Origin: Heliocybe sulcata
Lineage: Eukaryota; Basidiomycota; Agaricomycetes; Gloeophyllales; Gloeophyllaceae
Assembly (NCBI GenBank): GCA_004369045.1
Contig: ML213507.1
Span: 238,078 to 302,077 of the forward strand
Reading direction: 5' to 3'
DNA length: 64,000 bases
Of the stretch, positions 45,687-56,630 are shown in pieces. The notes under the pieces are model-generated. The model did not search any database and was not told the DNA's origin. It saw only the letters and a program-made list of their open reading frames with translations. The position numbers and the translations under genes were made by a program. Position 1 is the stretch's first letter. Every line of letters begins with the position of its first letter.

Positions 45687-46137
45687 GTCTCAAAGCTCGT
45701 CGCAGTAACAGGACAATGAGAGAGAAAGAGGGGAGATGGGAAAGCGAGCTGACTATAGCGCGGACTGTCGCGAGAAAGCGCGTTATTTGGTCAGGTTTGG
45801 CTGTGGCTCTGAGTCGAATAGAATCAACGCCACACTCGGTCATCGACCGGTCATCTCAAAATCGACTTCACAAACTTCCTAAGTATCCATTAATGTTCTA
45901 AATTAAATACTGTGATATCTTACCGTTGACATGGAAGTCTCGCTAGCAAGACTGATGAGGATGTGCGTACTCTATTCAATATGACTATTTTGCTGAGTAC
46001 TCTCTGCTAATACGCGTTGATGCATGAGCCCGGAACAATCAATATTAACTCTAGCCACAAGTAACCACACAGATGTCCTTGTTTTATACCTAAACTACTA
46101 GTACAGTGCCCTAAATAAAATCTCCCTTCCATCCGGC
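45687..46137. other. Upstream region of ADE2
   Basis: A 451-bp gap separating ADE2 from the 3' end of F-box gene B; it should contain the ADE2 promoter and the F-box terminator. No ORF of interest or clear TATA box is seen. Confidence 0.5.
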
Positions 46138-47577
46138 TCACACCAACAAAGCCCTCTTGAAGACCTCTTCCAGAGTGCGAGGCGGTTCGAGTGGTCCCGG
46201 GAAGTACGGCAAATACTTACCATGCCAACCAAATTCGATACCATGCGCCGTGCAGGATTCCTCCAGCGTTGCAATCGCAGTCTGATTCGCTTCGTACAGG
46301 TCGCCGCGGATTGTTAGTCGTTCCAGTAACGGGATAGCTGCCGAATCGTTCAGTAAACGGTTCGCCCAGTTCAGCATTCTGTGGACATGCGCCCTCGAAT
46401 CATAACCTTCTTTCAGTAGATTGCCGCGTGCAAAACGGAGCTCGAGGTGCTTCAGGTGAGGGATATCCTCCACGCCCTGAGGAACATCTTGCTCCATCCA
46501 GTCCAACCAGACGACGTCCACATTTAGGATCATATGTTGAAGGTGGATGAATTCCGAGAGTCCGTGCTCGAGCATCGATATGTGTTCCACCACAATGTCC
46601 AGTTGTACTGTCTGCAGATCCTCGGCAGGTAGGAGAGAAGGTAGGCCTGGTTCCCAGTGGTCATCTTCTTCAGGGGTTCCATCAAATACAAAGTCGGAGT
46701 ACGTTGTTTCCAACGTTCGGAGCTGTGGAAGATTCAATCGATGGAACCATCCCATCTGAATCAAGCAACTTCGAAGACGCAGAGTGTGCAGAGCCGGCAA
46801 ACTAAACTGCATCTGCGGTTTACCCAAGTACAGCAACCAGAAAGGCGGTGGACGGGCGGGAGTTGGAATGCCAATAAGGATCAGCTCTTCCAACGATGGA
46901 AGCTCTCCTGGATGGCCTAGAAAGGCCTGCGTGATATAGTCCCCGTGGAGAGTAAGCGACTTCAAATGGACAAACTCCTCGGGCCATATTCCCCGCGGTG
47001 CAGGGAAATCAGAGATATCCAGTTTATGTCCGTCGATATGGTCCAGTCTCGGGGGGTTGAAGTATGCAGGAGGGTAGATGCTTATCTGCTGCACGGACTT
47101 GCAGATGGAGAATAGCGCAATCAAGTCGTCGCGATAGGAATGAGCGAGACGGTGGGATTTGTACGGTCGCAAGAAGCACCATATCATACGGGTGCTGTTT
47201 CGCAAAATAAGAGAATGGACCAGCATGGCAAAAGATGGTTGTCGCTCGAGAGTTCGCAGCAGCCTCCGTAGCCTGCCGGGAGACGAGACGTATACCTGGT
47301 GGTAGAGAAGCGGCACGGCCATCTCGTACCATCGGGTACAGACAAGAAGTAAGGTGCAGAAAGACCACTGATCGCGAGTCGAGGCCTTCTCCTCTGTCCG
47401 ACTCTCTTCTTCCGGCATGGGCCACACTCGGTAGGTTGTATCGTCGAGGTCCACGAGAGAAGGCGCCAGAAATTTCAGAACAAGATTGAAAATCTCGGGA
47501 GGAAGAGCATCTTGACCATTGTCAGGGGTTCGAGGGGATCCGCGTAGAAAGTTGTGGACTAATTGCCCTCGCTTCAT
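46138..47577 (-). CDS. F-box/LRR-like protein B
   Basis: An intronless 479-aa protein; I chose ATG 47577-47575 (MKRGQLVHNFLRG) because it matches the start of paralogue A. The open frame continues upstream to about 47800 but through TATA-bearing promoter sequence. The F-box-like DALPPEIFNLVLKFLAPSL is near residues 22-40, then CTLLLVCTRWYEMAVPLLYH. Irregular LRR-type strands follow: HLKSLTLHGDYITQAFLGHP, LPSLEELILIG, LPALHTLRLRSCL. It is closer to paralogue A than to C. The role is inferred as substrate receptor of an SCF ubiquitin ligase; target unknown. Confidence 0.8.
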   Translation of the reverse strand: MKRGQLVHNFLRGSPRTPDNGQDALPPEIFNLVLKFLAPSLVDLDDTTYRVWPMPEEESRTEEKASTRDQWSFCTLLLVCTRWYEMAVPLLYHQVYVSSPGRLRRLLRTLERQPSFAMLVHSLILRNSTRMIWCFLRPYKSHRLAHSYRDDLIALFSICKSVQQISIYPPAYFNPPRLDHIDGHKLDISDFPAPRGIWPEEFVHLKSLTLHGDYITQAFLGHPGELPSLEELILIGIPTPARPPPFWLLYLGKPQMQFSLPALHTLRLRSCLIQMGWFHRLNLPQLRTLETTYSDFVFDGTPEEDDHWEPGLPSLLPAEDLQTVQLDIVVEHISMLEHGLSEFIHLQHMILNVDVVWLDWMEQDVPQGVEDIPHLKHLELRFARGNLLKEGYDSRAHVHRMLNWANRLLNDSAAIPLLERLTIRGDLYEANQTAIATLEESCTAHGIEFGWHGKYLPYFPGPLEPPRTLEEVFKRALLV

Positions 47578-47722
47578 GATGCTTCTCACTACTAACGAAA
47601 GGATCGAGGATGCCTGTATGTCAGAGGTCAGTTTTGCACCTCGCATAGCACGTAAAATACTCACAGCTGGGGCTGAGAAGGAAAGTTTGTGCAGTTTAGT
47701 AGCTTGGTGGTCTTCTAGGCAG

Positions 47723-47730
47723 TATAAATA
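47723..47730 (-). promoter_or_regulatory. Probable TATA box of F-box protein B
   Basis: TATTTATA on the minus strand, about 146 bp upstream of the chosen ATG. Its position like that in paralogue A supports the choice of start codon. Confidence 0.45.
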
Positions 47731-48865
47731 CTCTGAGCGCCACAGAATAGTCGCGGTGACATGACATACGGGCTGTCCTGCCGCATTGTCAAATCGCCAC
47801 AATTAAAAAGCTGTGTGTTTGTTACTCTCACATTGAGACAAGACACCTTCGTTGGTCTGGTAGGTTTCCATAGCATTATTGTAGGAAGAAAAGAAACAGC
47901 CACGACCGTTTGTGGGCGCTGGTGGACAAACGTCAGATCATGACAGGAAGAGATTGAACTAGACACAGCTTCATTTGTTCCATTCGCATCTAGTATTGAT
48001 GTGCGGTTGATAATGGACTTTCAATAGCGCAAAGAATGACTTAGCTACGCCCCCGAGACCGCCGCGACTCCCGCTGTCACAGTGATAACGGTCACTCGAC
48101 ATGTCACGTGCGGAGAGGCATTTCACCAACCTTTGGCGTGAAATATCCGCCGGTTTGCTTGTACCATTACGCATGGAATATTGCCAACTGTGAAGGCATT
48201 TTGTATAAGCATATTGATTCAGTTCACGCCGCGAGCCAGGGTCTTGTGGGCGGACGGTCTGCCCGGCGGCCACGGTATGCAGAAGGGCACGGGAGACTTT
48301 GTCACTCTCAGAAACGCTTACGTGGCTCTGTCACCAAAGCTATGATGTCCGGGACTCCGCACGGCTAGCATGGCGGAAATTGATGGCCGCTGTGCAATGC
48401 ACAGGATATCCGGAGAGGATGGACTGGAAACGCCACCTGCCGTTGTGGGCGTTCTGGCTGATGAGTTCCATTCCTGACAACAAGCACGGCCGTGGCGGGA
48501 TCAGTACTCGACAAGGAATATCCCACCCTGAGAAGCTGTACATAGCCTGGACTGCGCACCTTTTCCTGACATTCCTCCTCCCCAGAGCGCGGCCGACGCC
48601 ACACGAGCGAGTAATAGCGAAGCGAACCAGGAGCCGCTATTGCTTTGTCAACAAACACCAATTTACCCATCATCCATTGCGGCTTTTCATTCACATAACG
48701 CCGTGTGTTGCAAGTTTGTCAGCCCGGAGGCAAGACGCGATCCGGCTGACTACATCATATCTCCTGGTCACAAATAGACAAAAGCTTCCTCTCATAACCT
48801 TCCAGTCTGTGTTAGATGTCAACCTCAGATTCAGCACTTCACGACCTTCAGCCTTCAGACCCACC
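47731..48865. other. Intergenic region
   Basis: From the F-box B promoter to the GRC3 stop codon. Long plus-strand frames near 48300-49200 are antisense shadows or chance ORFs of low complexity; nothing convincing is seen. Confidence 0.5.
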
Positions 48866-51344
48866 CTACATCTGCGCCCTCCTCATCAAATTCCTCCTCA
48901 CCCGTCTCCTCTCCGCACCCAATCCCTCCTCCCTCCCCCACCTCAAATACGGCACCGACCCCCTCTCCACCCCCGCCACGCCTCCCTCCCCACTCCTGCC
49001 TGCCACTCCACCTTCACTTCGGAAATCCAACATCCCCCATACCGGCAGCTCGAGCTCCCCTTTGACAAGGACCCTCGCTTCACCCAACGGGGACACGGGG
49101 GTTAAGATGTGCATGCGCTCCCCGGAGACACCGCGGATCAGTGCGAGGCCATGGCAGTGCGAGGCCAGTGGGGAGGGTGGGGCAGCGCCTTGGGTATAGG
49201 GTAGCTCCATGTTTTTGTTGGGGTCGTCAGGGTTGTCCTCCATTTCAACATCGAGGCTCCCCTGCTCGCAGCTGACCAACCCAACAATAGCCCCATTGAG
49301 TACGCGGAGCATTTCCGCGGGGACGACGTCCTCCGCACCTGCTCCTGTTAGAAACACCCTATCGAACGCCTCCCCCAGACTTACTTTGTACGGTGGCTGC
49401 GCACAGAGTGGGAGGGAGACGTTCCATGCTGAAACCATTGGAGACGGCCTTATGGTGAGTTCGTCAAAGGGAATGGAGAGATGAGGGGAGGAAAAGACGG
49501 CGTGGAAGTACGAAAGCAGCGATATCGTGCGATGATCCGAGGCACTGAAGTTCGTGGACACCACTCCAGGCTCTATGGGATCCAGAGTGTAGTACCTCAC
49601 GCCTGATCCATCTGCAGGTGGTGGGCGCGTGGAAGTATTAGGTACGGCAGGCCACGCATACTCCATGACGGGAGCCTCGAATTCGAAGATATCAGTCGGT
49701 TCTGCCATTTCTTCGATTTTGCGGGTCAGGTCTGCCCCGACTTTCGTCCAGCCCATCGTATTTACGACCAGTGGGATAACCTCTGTAATTTTACCGGAGT
49801 CGGAATCCGACACGGGTTCAGCTGGGAATTGGACATCAAGACGGTACGTCTGCAGCAGCGCCTGAACGGAGGAGAGATAGTGAGACGGCGATGAGCGGGG
49901 CGAGCTCGAGCCGACGTAGTGCGCGCGGGCGGGGATGGACATGTGCGTAAATGGTGGACCTGGGGGTGTCGAATGTTACGACGGAAACGTGACACGTGGA
50001 GGCAGGCGTACCGAATACGGGCGTGGAGAGGATGTTGAGTGCGACCATGCCTCCGGGCGTAAACTCGGATTGGCCGAGGTCGCATTCAAGAAAGGCCACT
50101 TTTGAATACCTTACTGGATATCAATACGGAAAGTGTAAGGAAGACGAAGATCTACCTTGTTAGAAGCCTATTGAGTAGCGTTTTTGCAAATGTGCTCTTT
50201 CCTGCGTTCTTCGGACCCTTGACCAGACATACCGGGGGCTTGTCTGCTTGAACAACGATAGTAGACAAACATGTCTCCCAAGACTTAGGTAGTATAAATG
50301 TTTGGGTGTCTCTGCTGGATTGGGTGATCTAGATAACGGCACGTGAGAAGGGCATACACTGCTCATCCCAAAGGCCATTACCAAGTGAACTCCTCGAACG
50401 CCAAGCACGTCCGAATCGCTGTTTTGCCAGCGAGAAGGGCTGAAGACACCATCAAAGGTACGGCATACGCTGCCTAAGTCCTCGACATGGGTTCGAAGCT
50501 CTTGTATCCAGATTAGCGAGCCGCCTCGACGCGCTATTTGCTGCATAGAATCTGGGAATTGATTCTGGACGTCTGCCGGCTCCGAAGAGATTCCTCTGAT
50601 AGCAGGAAGAGGTGATGATCTCGGTGCAAAGACACAGTGCGCCACCCGAGAAGCGGAGAGTGCTGTGCCGCATAGTGACACAGAGCCGGCGAGAACAGTA
50701 ACTGTGTAGGCTCCAAGTAGCGTGATGGTTTCGTCGGGGAGAAGAGCTACTAATGCAGACGCAGCGTCCCGAGTGTGCAATGATGGGATACCCAGCCTAG
50801 CAACATCCTGTGACGATAGGTGAAGGAAGTTCACGTCCAGTACAGGTTGGAAAGTGCTTAAGGTGACGCTAGCCAAACGTTGGGGAGGGACGGATCGGAC
50901 AGGAATGTCGAGAAGATCGCTGAGGTTAGCATCCTTCTCTTCCTCGTCTGAAGAGTCATAGACAGGTTTACTCGGCGACCAAGCTCGTCTTCTGGGGGGC
51001 GATACTCCATGTTCAAGTGGTGGTACAGAGATACCTTCCTCCTCCTCCGAGCTCGACGATTCTGCATCGTCTAGAGCAATCACGTCGTTCTGCTTCGCAA
51101 ATGCGTCAGCATCTCCAGCGAAATATCGTGGTGTCTTCTGCCCATGCTTGGGTCTTTTCTTGTTCTTCTCCGGAGACGAAAGCGGGACTTGACTGCTCGA
51201 TTTCCGTTTGGACGTCCGTTCTCTCGCGAACTTGTGTTTCTCTTTGGCAGGCGGAGTGCTAGGAGATGAGACAGGCGGCGTGGATACCGGCGGGCTCTGG
51301 TCTTGAGCGAGACGCGCTTTGCGAGCAGCAATTGCACTCAACAT
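48866..51344 (-). CDS. GRC3: GRC3/NOL9 polynucleotide 5'-hydroxyl kinase
   Basis: Phosphorylates the 5'-OH of the ITS2 cleavage product during 25S rRNA maturation, working with the Las1 endonuclease. Start ATG 51344-51342 (MLSAIAARKARLAQDQ); stop 48868-48866. The N-terminal 150 residues are basic then acidic (nucleolar-type, SSSSEEEEG). A beta-rich N-domain follows (FQPVLDVNFLHLSS, LLGAYTVTVLAGSVSLCGTA). After an intron comes VCLVKGPKNAGKSTFAKTLL, whose GPKNAGKST is the Walker A P-loop (about 50235-50190), then VAFLECDLGQSEFTPGGMVA, the Clp1/Grc3 signature. The C-terminal domain includes VVNTMGWTKVGADL. Three or four short introns. Length and order match Grc3. Confidence 0.92.
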
Positions 51345-51523
51345 AAGGAAGTGGCGTCTTGGTAGCTCTTTGAGCTCCGGCCCGGGAGAATTTTGGACTC
51401 AGCTGTGGCTGAAGGTACTGTACTCATCTCCAACGTTTCGAACTGAGTCTTATAAAACTCGTGCATTGTCCCACTATCTGGCGCTGCTATATAATCAAGC
51501 ACAGAAAAGCAAACTCTTTCAAA
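51345..51523. promoter_or_regulatory. Shared divergent promoter of GRC3 and TSR2
   Basis: Only 179 bp separate the two divergent ATGs. TATATAAT at 51488-51495 lies about 30 bp before the TSR2 start. Both genes act in rRNA processing, so joint control is likely (inference). Confidence 0.6.
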
Positions 51524-52108
51524 ATGCCCGACCCCGTTCCATCAGGGTCCGCTCCAGCAGCACTCCCTTCCCAAAAGCTTGTCCTCTTCGCCCGAGGCGT
51601 AATAGCGCGCCTCGCACTCTGGGCAGCCCTCCGCATTGCAGTAAAAGAGAACTGGGGCGACCCCTCATCTGCTGATACATCTTCCTTACTCGCTTCTGAG
51701 ATTGTCGAGGCATTCGACGACCTAGACCATCTCCCTGACGTAACCGACATCGAGGAACTCCTGCTGCAAATCATGGAAGAGGAATTCGATACCTTGCTGG
51801 AAGACGACAGTGCGAGGAGCGTTGCGCAGGATGTCTTGAGGCTTTGGGACGATATCTCAAACGGCAAGGCTGACTTGCTGACGGAGTTTGAGACGCGGGC
51901 GGATAAGATCAAGGGGAAGGATGTGCAGGCAGACCAGGGAGTTCCCAGTGATCCAGAGGAGGAGTGGAGTGAGTCTGATGAAGAGGAAGAAGACGTGCCG
52001 ATGCTCGTGGACACGCAACTGCAGCCGCCTTCGGAGCGTCCTCCGCGTGAAGAGCCGGAAGTTGATGAAGATGGGTTTACCGTCGTTAAGAAAAAAGGCA
52101 AACGGTAG
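51524..52108 (+). CDS. TSR2: Pre-rRNA-processing protein TSR2
   Basis: TSR2 escorts ribosomal protein eS26 to pre-40S particles. An intronless 194-aa ORF from ATG 51524. The conserved WGG-type domain covers residues about 20-115: FARGVIARLALWAALRIAVK, ENWGDPSS, EIVEAFDDLDHLPDVTDIEE and LLLQIMEEEFDTLLEDDSAR. The C-terminal half is strongly acidic (EEEWSESDEEEEDVPML) and ends in DEDGFTVVKKKGKR, a combination typical of fungal Tsr2. Length matches the family. Confidence 0.93.
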   Translation: MPDPVPSGSAPAALPSQKLVLFARGVIARLALWAALRIAVKENWGDPSSADTSSLLASEIVEAFDDLDHLPDVTDIEELLLQIMEEEFDTLLEDDSARSVAQDVLRLWDDISNGKADLLTEFETRADKIKGKDVQADQGVPSDPEEEWSESDEEEEDVPMLVDTQLQPPSERPPREEPEVDEDGFTVVKKKGKR

Positions 52109-53010
52109 CACAGGTAAGCCACTGTTGACTACTACGAACAAAGTATCGTATATTTTGTAATAAAAATGTCATAGTAAACAGGTTACACTGAGGGAACATT
52201 GCGAACATCGTTTGTTCACCTCGGTGTGCTCGGTCATCGGTTTGTTGTGCCGCAGTCACAGTACTAGGTCTGAGTCATTTTTGGATGCCTCGACGGGCAC
52301 CGAATTTAGAACAATAATAAGCAGGCTGGACGGCCACAAAGGCATGCTGCCATCATCTATGCAAGCCTTTCGATTTTCCGTCACAATGGAAGACTGAAAC
52401 TCGGGTCATCGCCTTTGGGTCGCCTTGTCTCGCATAACAACCAGCCACTAAGTTCCCGTATGCCCACCGCAACGGAGCGTTCTACTGGAAGGATATCATC
52501 TGTTCGACATTCGACGAGTAAAGACAGTACCGGGTCTTTTTGCACTCCACGCTGCTTCAGCACTGATCAGACGAATGCCGATGAAGGCGACGCCGCCATA
52601 GCTCATCAAACACCTACGAGTGCTTGGGTTTTGCTCGGAGAAACGATCCAACCGGATCTGAGACAAGCTCCCTGGACGCCCACAAGTGACACCATTATCT
52701 CGTGCTCAGTTTGATCTAACAGACACACAACAATAGTGCATGGAGACATGCAATAATTGTTCGTGTTGTTTGGGAACAAAGGCCACTTTTCTTGTAGGTA
52801 CTTGTTGACGCAGCGGAATGGACCAGCTCCTTGGTGTACCATAGCGCCCAGACAGGTATATAACAGTGAACGCAGATGGAATCACCCTCATTACTCCAGC
52901 CCTCTAGGACGAAATTGTAAGCTTCATATGCTGTTATCTCGTATACCACAAGTTCATCGCTGACGAACATGTCGCTCTAGTTCCTAACAGCGTCAACCGC
53001 ATAAGCAAGG
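52109..53010. other. Intergenic region upstream of F-box C
   Basis: Contains the TSR2 terminator and the F-box C promoter. No ORF with protein-like character is found on either strand. Confidence 0.5.
52857..52863 (+). promoter_or_regulatory. Probable TATA box of F-box protein C
   Basis: TATATAA about 150 bp upstream of the ATG at 53011, comparable in distance to those of the two paralogues. Confidence 0.5.
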
Positions 53011-54606
53011 ATGGCTGTTCGCGAATTTTTACGGCGGTTTCTGAAGAGGACACCACAGAACGGGCAAGATGCTGCTGAGCATGGCTGGGATACAGCAGCT
53101 GGCAACAGCGATGCTATAGGAAACTGGCAGGGCGTCTTCCCTCCGGTCGTTTATGCCCTCATTCTTCGGCATGCGGCGCCTCTTTCACTGGCACCGGACG
53201 AGGGTGACGGCTACCGCGAATACTTCTCGGAGTGGGATCAAGGCGATAAGGCGAAAGCACGTACTGACGCGCAAGCATGGTTCAGCTCAACGCTTCTTGT
53301 CTGTTCACAATGGTACGAAATGGGAGTTCCCCTACTCTATCAGGAGCTTTTCCTAAGGACCTATGACGGGGTTGGAAACCTCTTACGGACGCTACGAGCC
53401 AGACCGGAACTGGGCCTGTGCGCTCGCTCCCTTATCCTCCCGCATCGCGACCCCACACTTTTAGATCTGTGCGCCGAGTCGGAATACTCTCTCTACGTGG
53501 TCGCCACTCTCTACCGCGTCTACGATGATGTGGCTATGCTGTTGTCCGCCTGCCCATCGTTACGCTTTGTCCAGATGGAATCTCCGCCGTCTGGAATTCC
53601 ACAGTTGGAGCCAGGTGAAGAGGATGGATTCGACGTGCCACCTCCTCGCACAGTGCAGCCAGAGCTCTTGACAAAACTGAGGTCTCTGACTATTCATGGA
53701 CAGCACTACGTTTCGGCTATCCTTGGCCGCGGCATCGAACTGCCATCGCTGGAGGAACTGTCTATCATGGGAGAACACCCTCGTCTACGTGACTCGATGG
53801 GAGAACGCCCTCGTCTACGTGACCGGGGGCATTTTATGGAGCTGCCGTCGTCCTCGATTCAAGTGAAACTGCCTGCGTTGTCCACTCTGCGCCTGAGATA
53901 CTGCACGTTGACGAGGGAGACTGCCCACTTCTCGCAGTTCCGTCCGCTTACGACCTTGGAATTGACGAACGTCACTCTCTCTCGGGACGCGAGGCCGAGC
54001 GCCGAGGACATACGAGCGATACTGCCCACTGGGCAAGTCAGGACGCTACAACTTGGAGGCGCTCGGTTTAGCGACGAGACCGAGGTCCTGTTGGAGTTAT
54101 CCGACCTATCTCAAGTTCAGAAACTCATATGCGTCGTCGACCTGCTTTTGTACCCAATTAGTGTTGAGATCGGTAAAGTGATACAATCTGCCAAGAATCT
54201 TGCGCATCTCGAGATTGTAGTCATCGACTCGTCCCCTAGCGCACCCAACAGCACGGAAGAGATGAAGTCCTACCTATTACGTGACATCGACTCGTCCCCT
54301 CGCGCACCCAACAGCCCGGAAGAGATGAAGTCCTACCTATTACGTGACATCGATAGGATAATTCGGGACTGCCCAAAGTGGGAGGTTCCGTTACGCCGAC
54401 TGGTAGTACGAGGGAACTTTGACGAGACGCACCCTTGGAATATCAAACGGATGGAGGACGTCGCCGCGGAAGCAGGTATCAAGCTCACTTGGGATGGGGA
54501 ACATCCTACGAGGGCTGAGACAGAAGGCGACGTTCGAATGCAGGGTGACATCCAGAGAGAAGGTGGTTCTATGACACCGGGAACGGTAATTACCTTGAGA
54601 CCTTGA
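53011..54606 (+). CDS. F-box/LRR-like protein C with internal duplications
   Basis: An intronless 531-aa protein (MAVREFLRRFLKRTPQNGQD). The F-box-like VFPPVVYALILRHAAPLSL is near residues 45-65 and is followed by WFSSTLLVCSQWYEMGVPLL, nearly identical to paralogue A. LRR-like strands follow (KLRSLTIHGQHYVSAILGRG, LPSLEELSIMG, LPALSTLRLRYCTL). Relative to A and B it has an extra segment after the NGQD motif and two in-frame tandem duplications (53767-53826 and 54223-54348), both in surface-type charged segments. The reading frame is intact throughout, so it should still be expressed. It is probably an SCF substrate adaptor; target unknown. Confidence 0.8.
   Translation: MAVREFLRRFLKRTPQNGQDAAEHGWDTAAGNSDAIGNWQGVFPPVVYALILRHAAPLSLAPDEGDGYREYFSEWDQGDKAKARTDAQAWFSSTLLVCSQWYEMGVPLLYQELFLRTYDGVGNLLRTLRARPELGLCARSLILPHRDPTLLDLCAESEYSLYVVATLYRVYDDVAMLLSACPSLRFVQMESPPSGIPQLEPGEEDGFDVPPPRTVQPELLTKLRSLTIHGQHYVSAILGRGIELPSLEELSIMGEHPRLRDSMGERPRLRDRGHFMELPSSSIQVKLPALSTLRLRYCTLTRETAHFSQFRPLTTLELTNVTLSRDARPSAEDIRAILPTGQVRTLQLGGARFSDETEVLLELSDLSQVQKLICVVDLLLYPISVEIGKVIQSAKNLAHLEIVVIDSSPSAPNSTEEMKSYLLRDIDSSPRAPNSPEEMKSYLLRDIDRIIRDCPKWEVPLRRLVVRGNFDETHPWNIKRMEDVAAEAGIKLTWDGEHPTRAETEGDVRMQGDIQREGGSMTPGTVITLRP
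53767..53826 (+). repeat. 30-bp in-frame tandem duplication in F-box C
   Basis: Two copies (53767-53796, 53797-53826) encode MGEHPRLRDS and MGERPRLRDR. Only three or so nucleotides differ, so the event is recent. Confidence 0.9.
54223..54348 (+). repeat. 63-bp in-frame tandem duplication in F-box C
   Basis: Two 63-bp copies (54223-54285 and 54286-54348) each encode 21 residues beginning IDSSP and ending SYLLRD; they differ at about three positions. Confidence 0.9.
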
Positions 54607-54962
54607 GTGGTGAACCCCAAGTTTAGAACACCGCATCGCACTTATAAGTAGGACAGATGCTCAGTAGTCAGTTTCACCCAGCTGCGAATGTATTTCGCTA
54701 GAAACAGTGTTCAGGACATCGACAGCAATACATGATTTGTGCCTCAGATGCTTGCACCGATCGCGTTCACCAGGTCGGACGCCTATCTCAGCTTCAGTCA
54801 CTTTTTCCATGCGGGCGAAATAGCGCTCAATCCGAGAAATTAACGCATTGTAGTTTTCATGCCGCATGCTTTACGGACCCCATACAATATGTCTGGCATT
54901 TGCTACAATGTATTTACGATCCATGCAGCTTTGTAGCCCAGAAATCTAAGCATCGTGAGCTA

Positions 54963-56407
54963 TTATCCAGCAGCTTGCGCCCTCCCAATCATCTTATTGA
55001 CCGCCATCGGCCTCCCTGCGCCCGCAGCTCCCCTCGCCAAATCCGCCAACTTTGCCTCCCTCATCTTCTGCAGTACCCTGCTCAGAAAGGCCGTCGTAAT
55101 GGTCGGCTTCCCGTTCTCCCCAATCTCCACTTCGCCCGTCGCCATAGCGTCCATCGGTGTCCCCCCGCTACTTGTGGTCACACTCGTGCTCCGCCGCTTC
55201 GTGCCGCTGCTGACAGGGGAGGAGTAGCTCTGGACTATCGTCCCCTTGGGTTGCTCGTTCGAGTCTTCTTTGTACCGGTCCCAGAGCGTGTAGAGCGAGA
55301 TGATCTCTTGCATAATTGTAGCGACTTGTGTCATGTTGACGTTTAGGCTCGCTAGGAAGCTGATGGGGTCTTGTACGGGTTTCTTTGCGTGGTGACTGGC
55401 ATGCCGAGAAGAGCGTCGCATAGGAGCTGCCTGCGACGGTGGCGGTGGGTTCTCACCTTGACTGGGTGCGTCAGACTGCTTGTCAAAGACGACCGCCAGG
55501 TTGATGACGGCAATTGCAATCATGTGAGGCGGATATAAAAGGCACAACTGGGACTTGTAGGTATCGTTGATGATAAACCTAAGGCAATTTAGAATCGGAG
55601 TAACGACGCGAAGAGAGCAACGCGAACCACGCCATCTGTAGGGCAGATTGTCGCAACTCCAGTTTGCCCTCCCCAGTGCCCCAGTACCGAGGACCTTCGT
55701 GAATTCCCACCCCAAGTTCCCCCGCCTCAGTGTCCATGTCACTAGAACTGCCTTCTTTACATTCTTTGCAGCAGAGTGTCAGGAGAGTCCGGTAGGGGTG
55801 GAAGATAGTCAGGTCGCACTCCAGATCATCCACCAGATAAAATTCCATTTCGGCAAGTTTGGAATTGTCTGAAGGGAACGTCTTGACACCGTACATTTCC
55901 TCTATCCCAAAAGTTAGAAGATGGAATGGCACAAAGAAAGCGTTACTCGCGACTGAAGAGATTTCGGGCATCATTGACAACGTTCTTAATATGGACTGGG
56001 GACTCCTCCGCCTTGGCTGCCACATAGCAGCACGCCGCTATGACCAAGAAGGGGTCTGTCTCGGAATATGAGTTCTTCAGATAAAACCGGTGGAAGAACA
56101 CAGTGGCAGTGGCGATCACGCGCTGCCTCAGTCCTAATTTCTTGCCCAGCTTCGAAATACCTGCAATGCGTTGATTGCGGCCCCAACATGTAAAGCAGCT
56201 AATTGCATACAATTGCCAAAGAAAATCGCCAAAAAATCAAGGTACTCAGAATCTTCGACGTACTGCCGATCTTCTGCTCGTGCTCTCTGTACGGCAGCTC
56301 GGTCGACGATCCACCTCTTGCTGCAGCGCGTGTCAATATCAGCTATCCTGCGATTCAGACAACTGTTCACCTCACTAATGCGAACTCGCCCAAAAGTCGG
56401 TCGCCAT
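54963..56407 (-). CDS. SSN8: Cyclin C, Mediator kinase-module subunit
   Basis: Partner of Cdk8 in the Mediator kinase module, controlling RNA polymerase II transcription. Start ATG 56407-56405: MATDFWASSH, an intron in phase 2, then YKRWIVDRA. Cyclin boxes follow: ISKLGKKLGLRQRVIATATV, FFHRFYLKNSYSETDPFLVI, AACCYVAAKAEESPVHIKNV, then LAEMEFYLVDDLECDLTIFH and FINDTYKSQLCLLYPPHMIA. The C-terminal extension holds DPISFLASLNVNMTQVATIM and a Ser/Thr-rich tail ending GRAQAAG, with stop at 54965-54963. About five short introns. The N-terminal motif and cyclin-box order are diagnostic of cyclin C. Confidence 0.92.
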
Positions 56408-56630
56408 CGTCCACCGCAGAATAGACCAGCGGCCAGTTCACGGTATGGTATTACGCGTCTACTGGAATGAATTGCGGCCAAAGACAGCGGAAGTGCTTGA
56501 GAATGTATGCGCAGCCAGTCAATGTTTCCTGGCACGTATAGGATTCCACTTAGGCTAGTTTCGAGCCCAGTTCGTATGGTCAAGACCAAGCTCAGAAACA
56601 AGAGAGAAATATCACGAGTAGCAGTACTTA

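Noticed and set aside
51487-52122. Minus-strand Ser-rich 211-codon ORF
   Set aside because: Mirror of the acidic TSR2 sequence (Glu/Asp codons read as Ser/Leu on the other strand).
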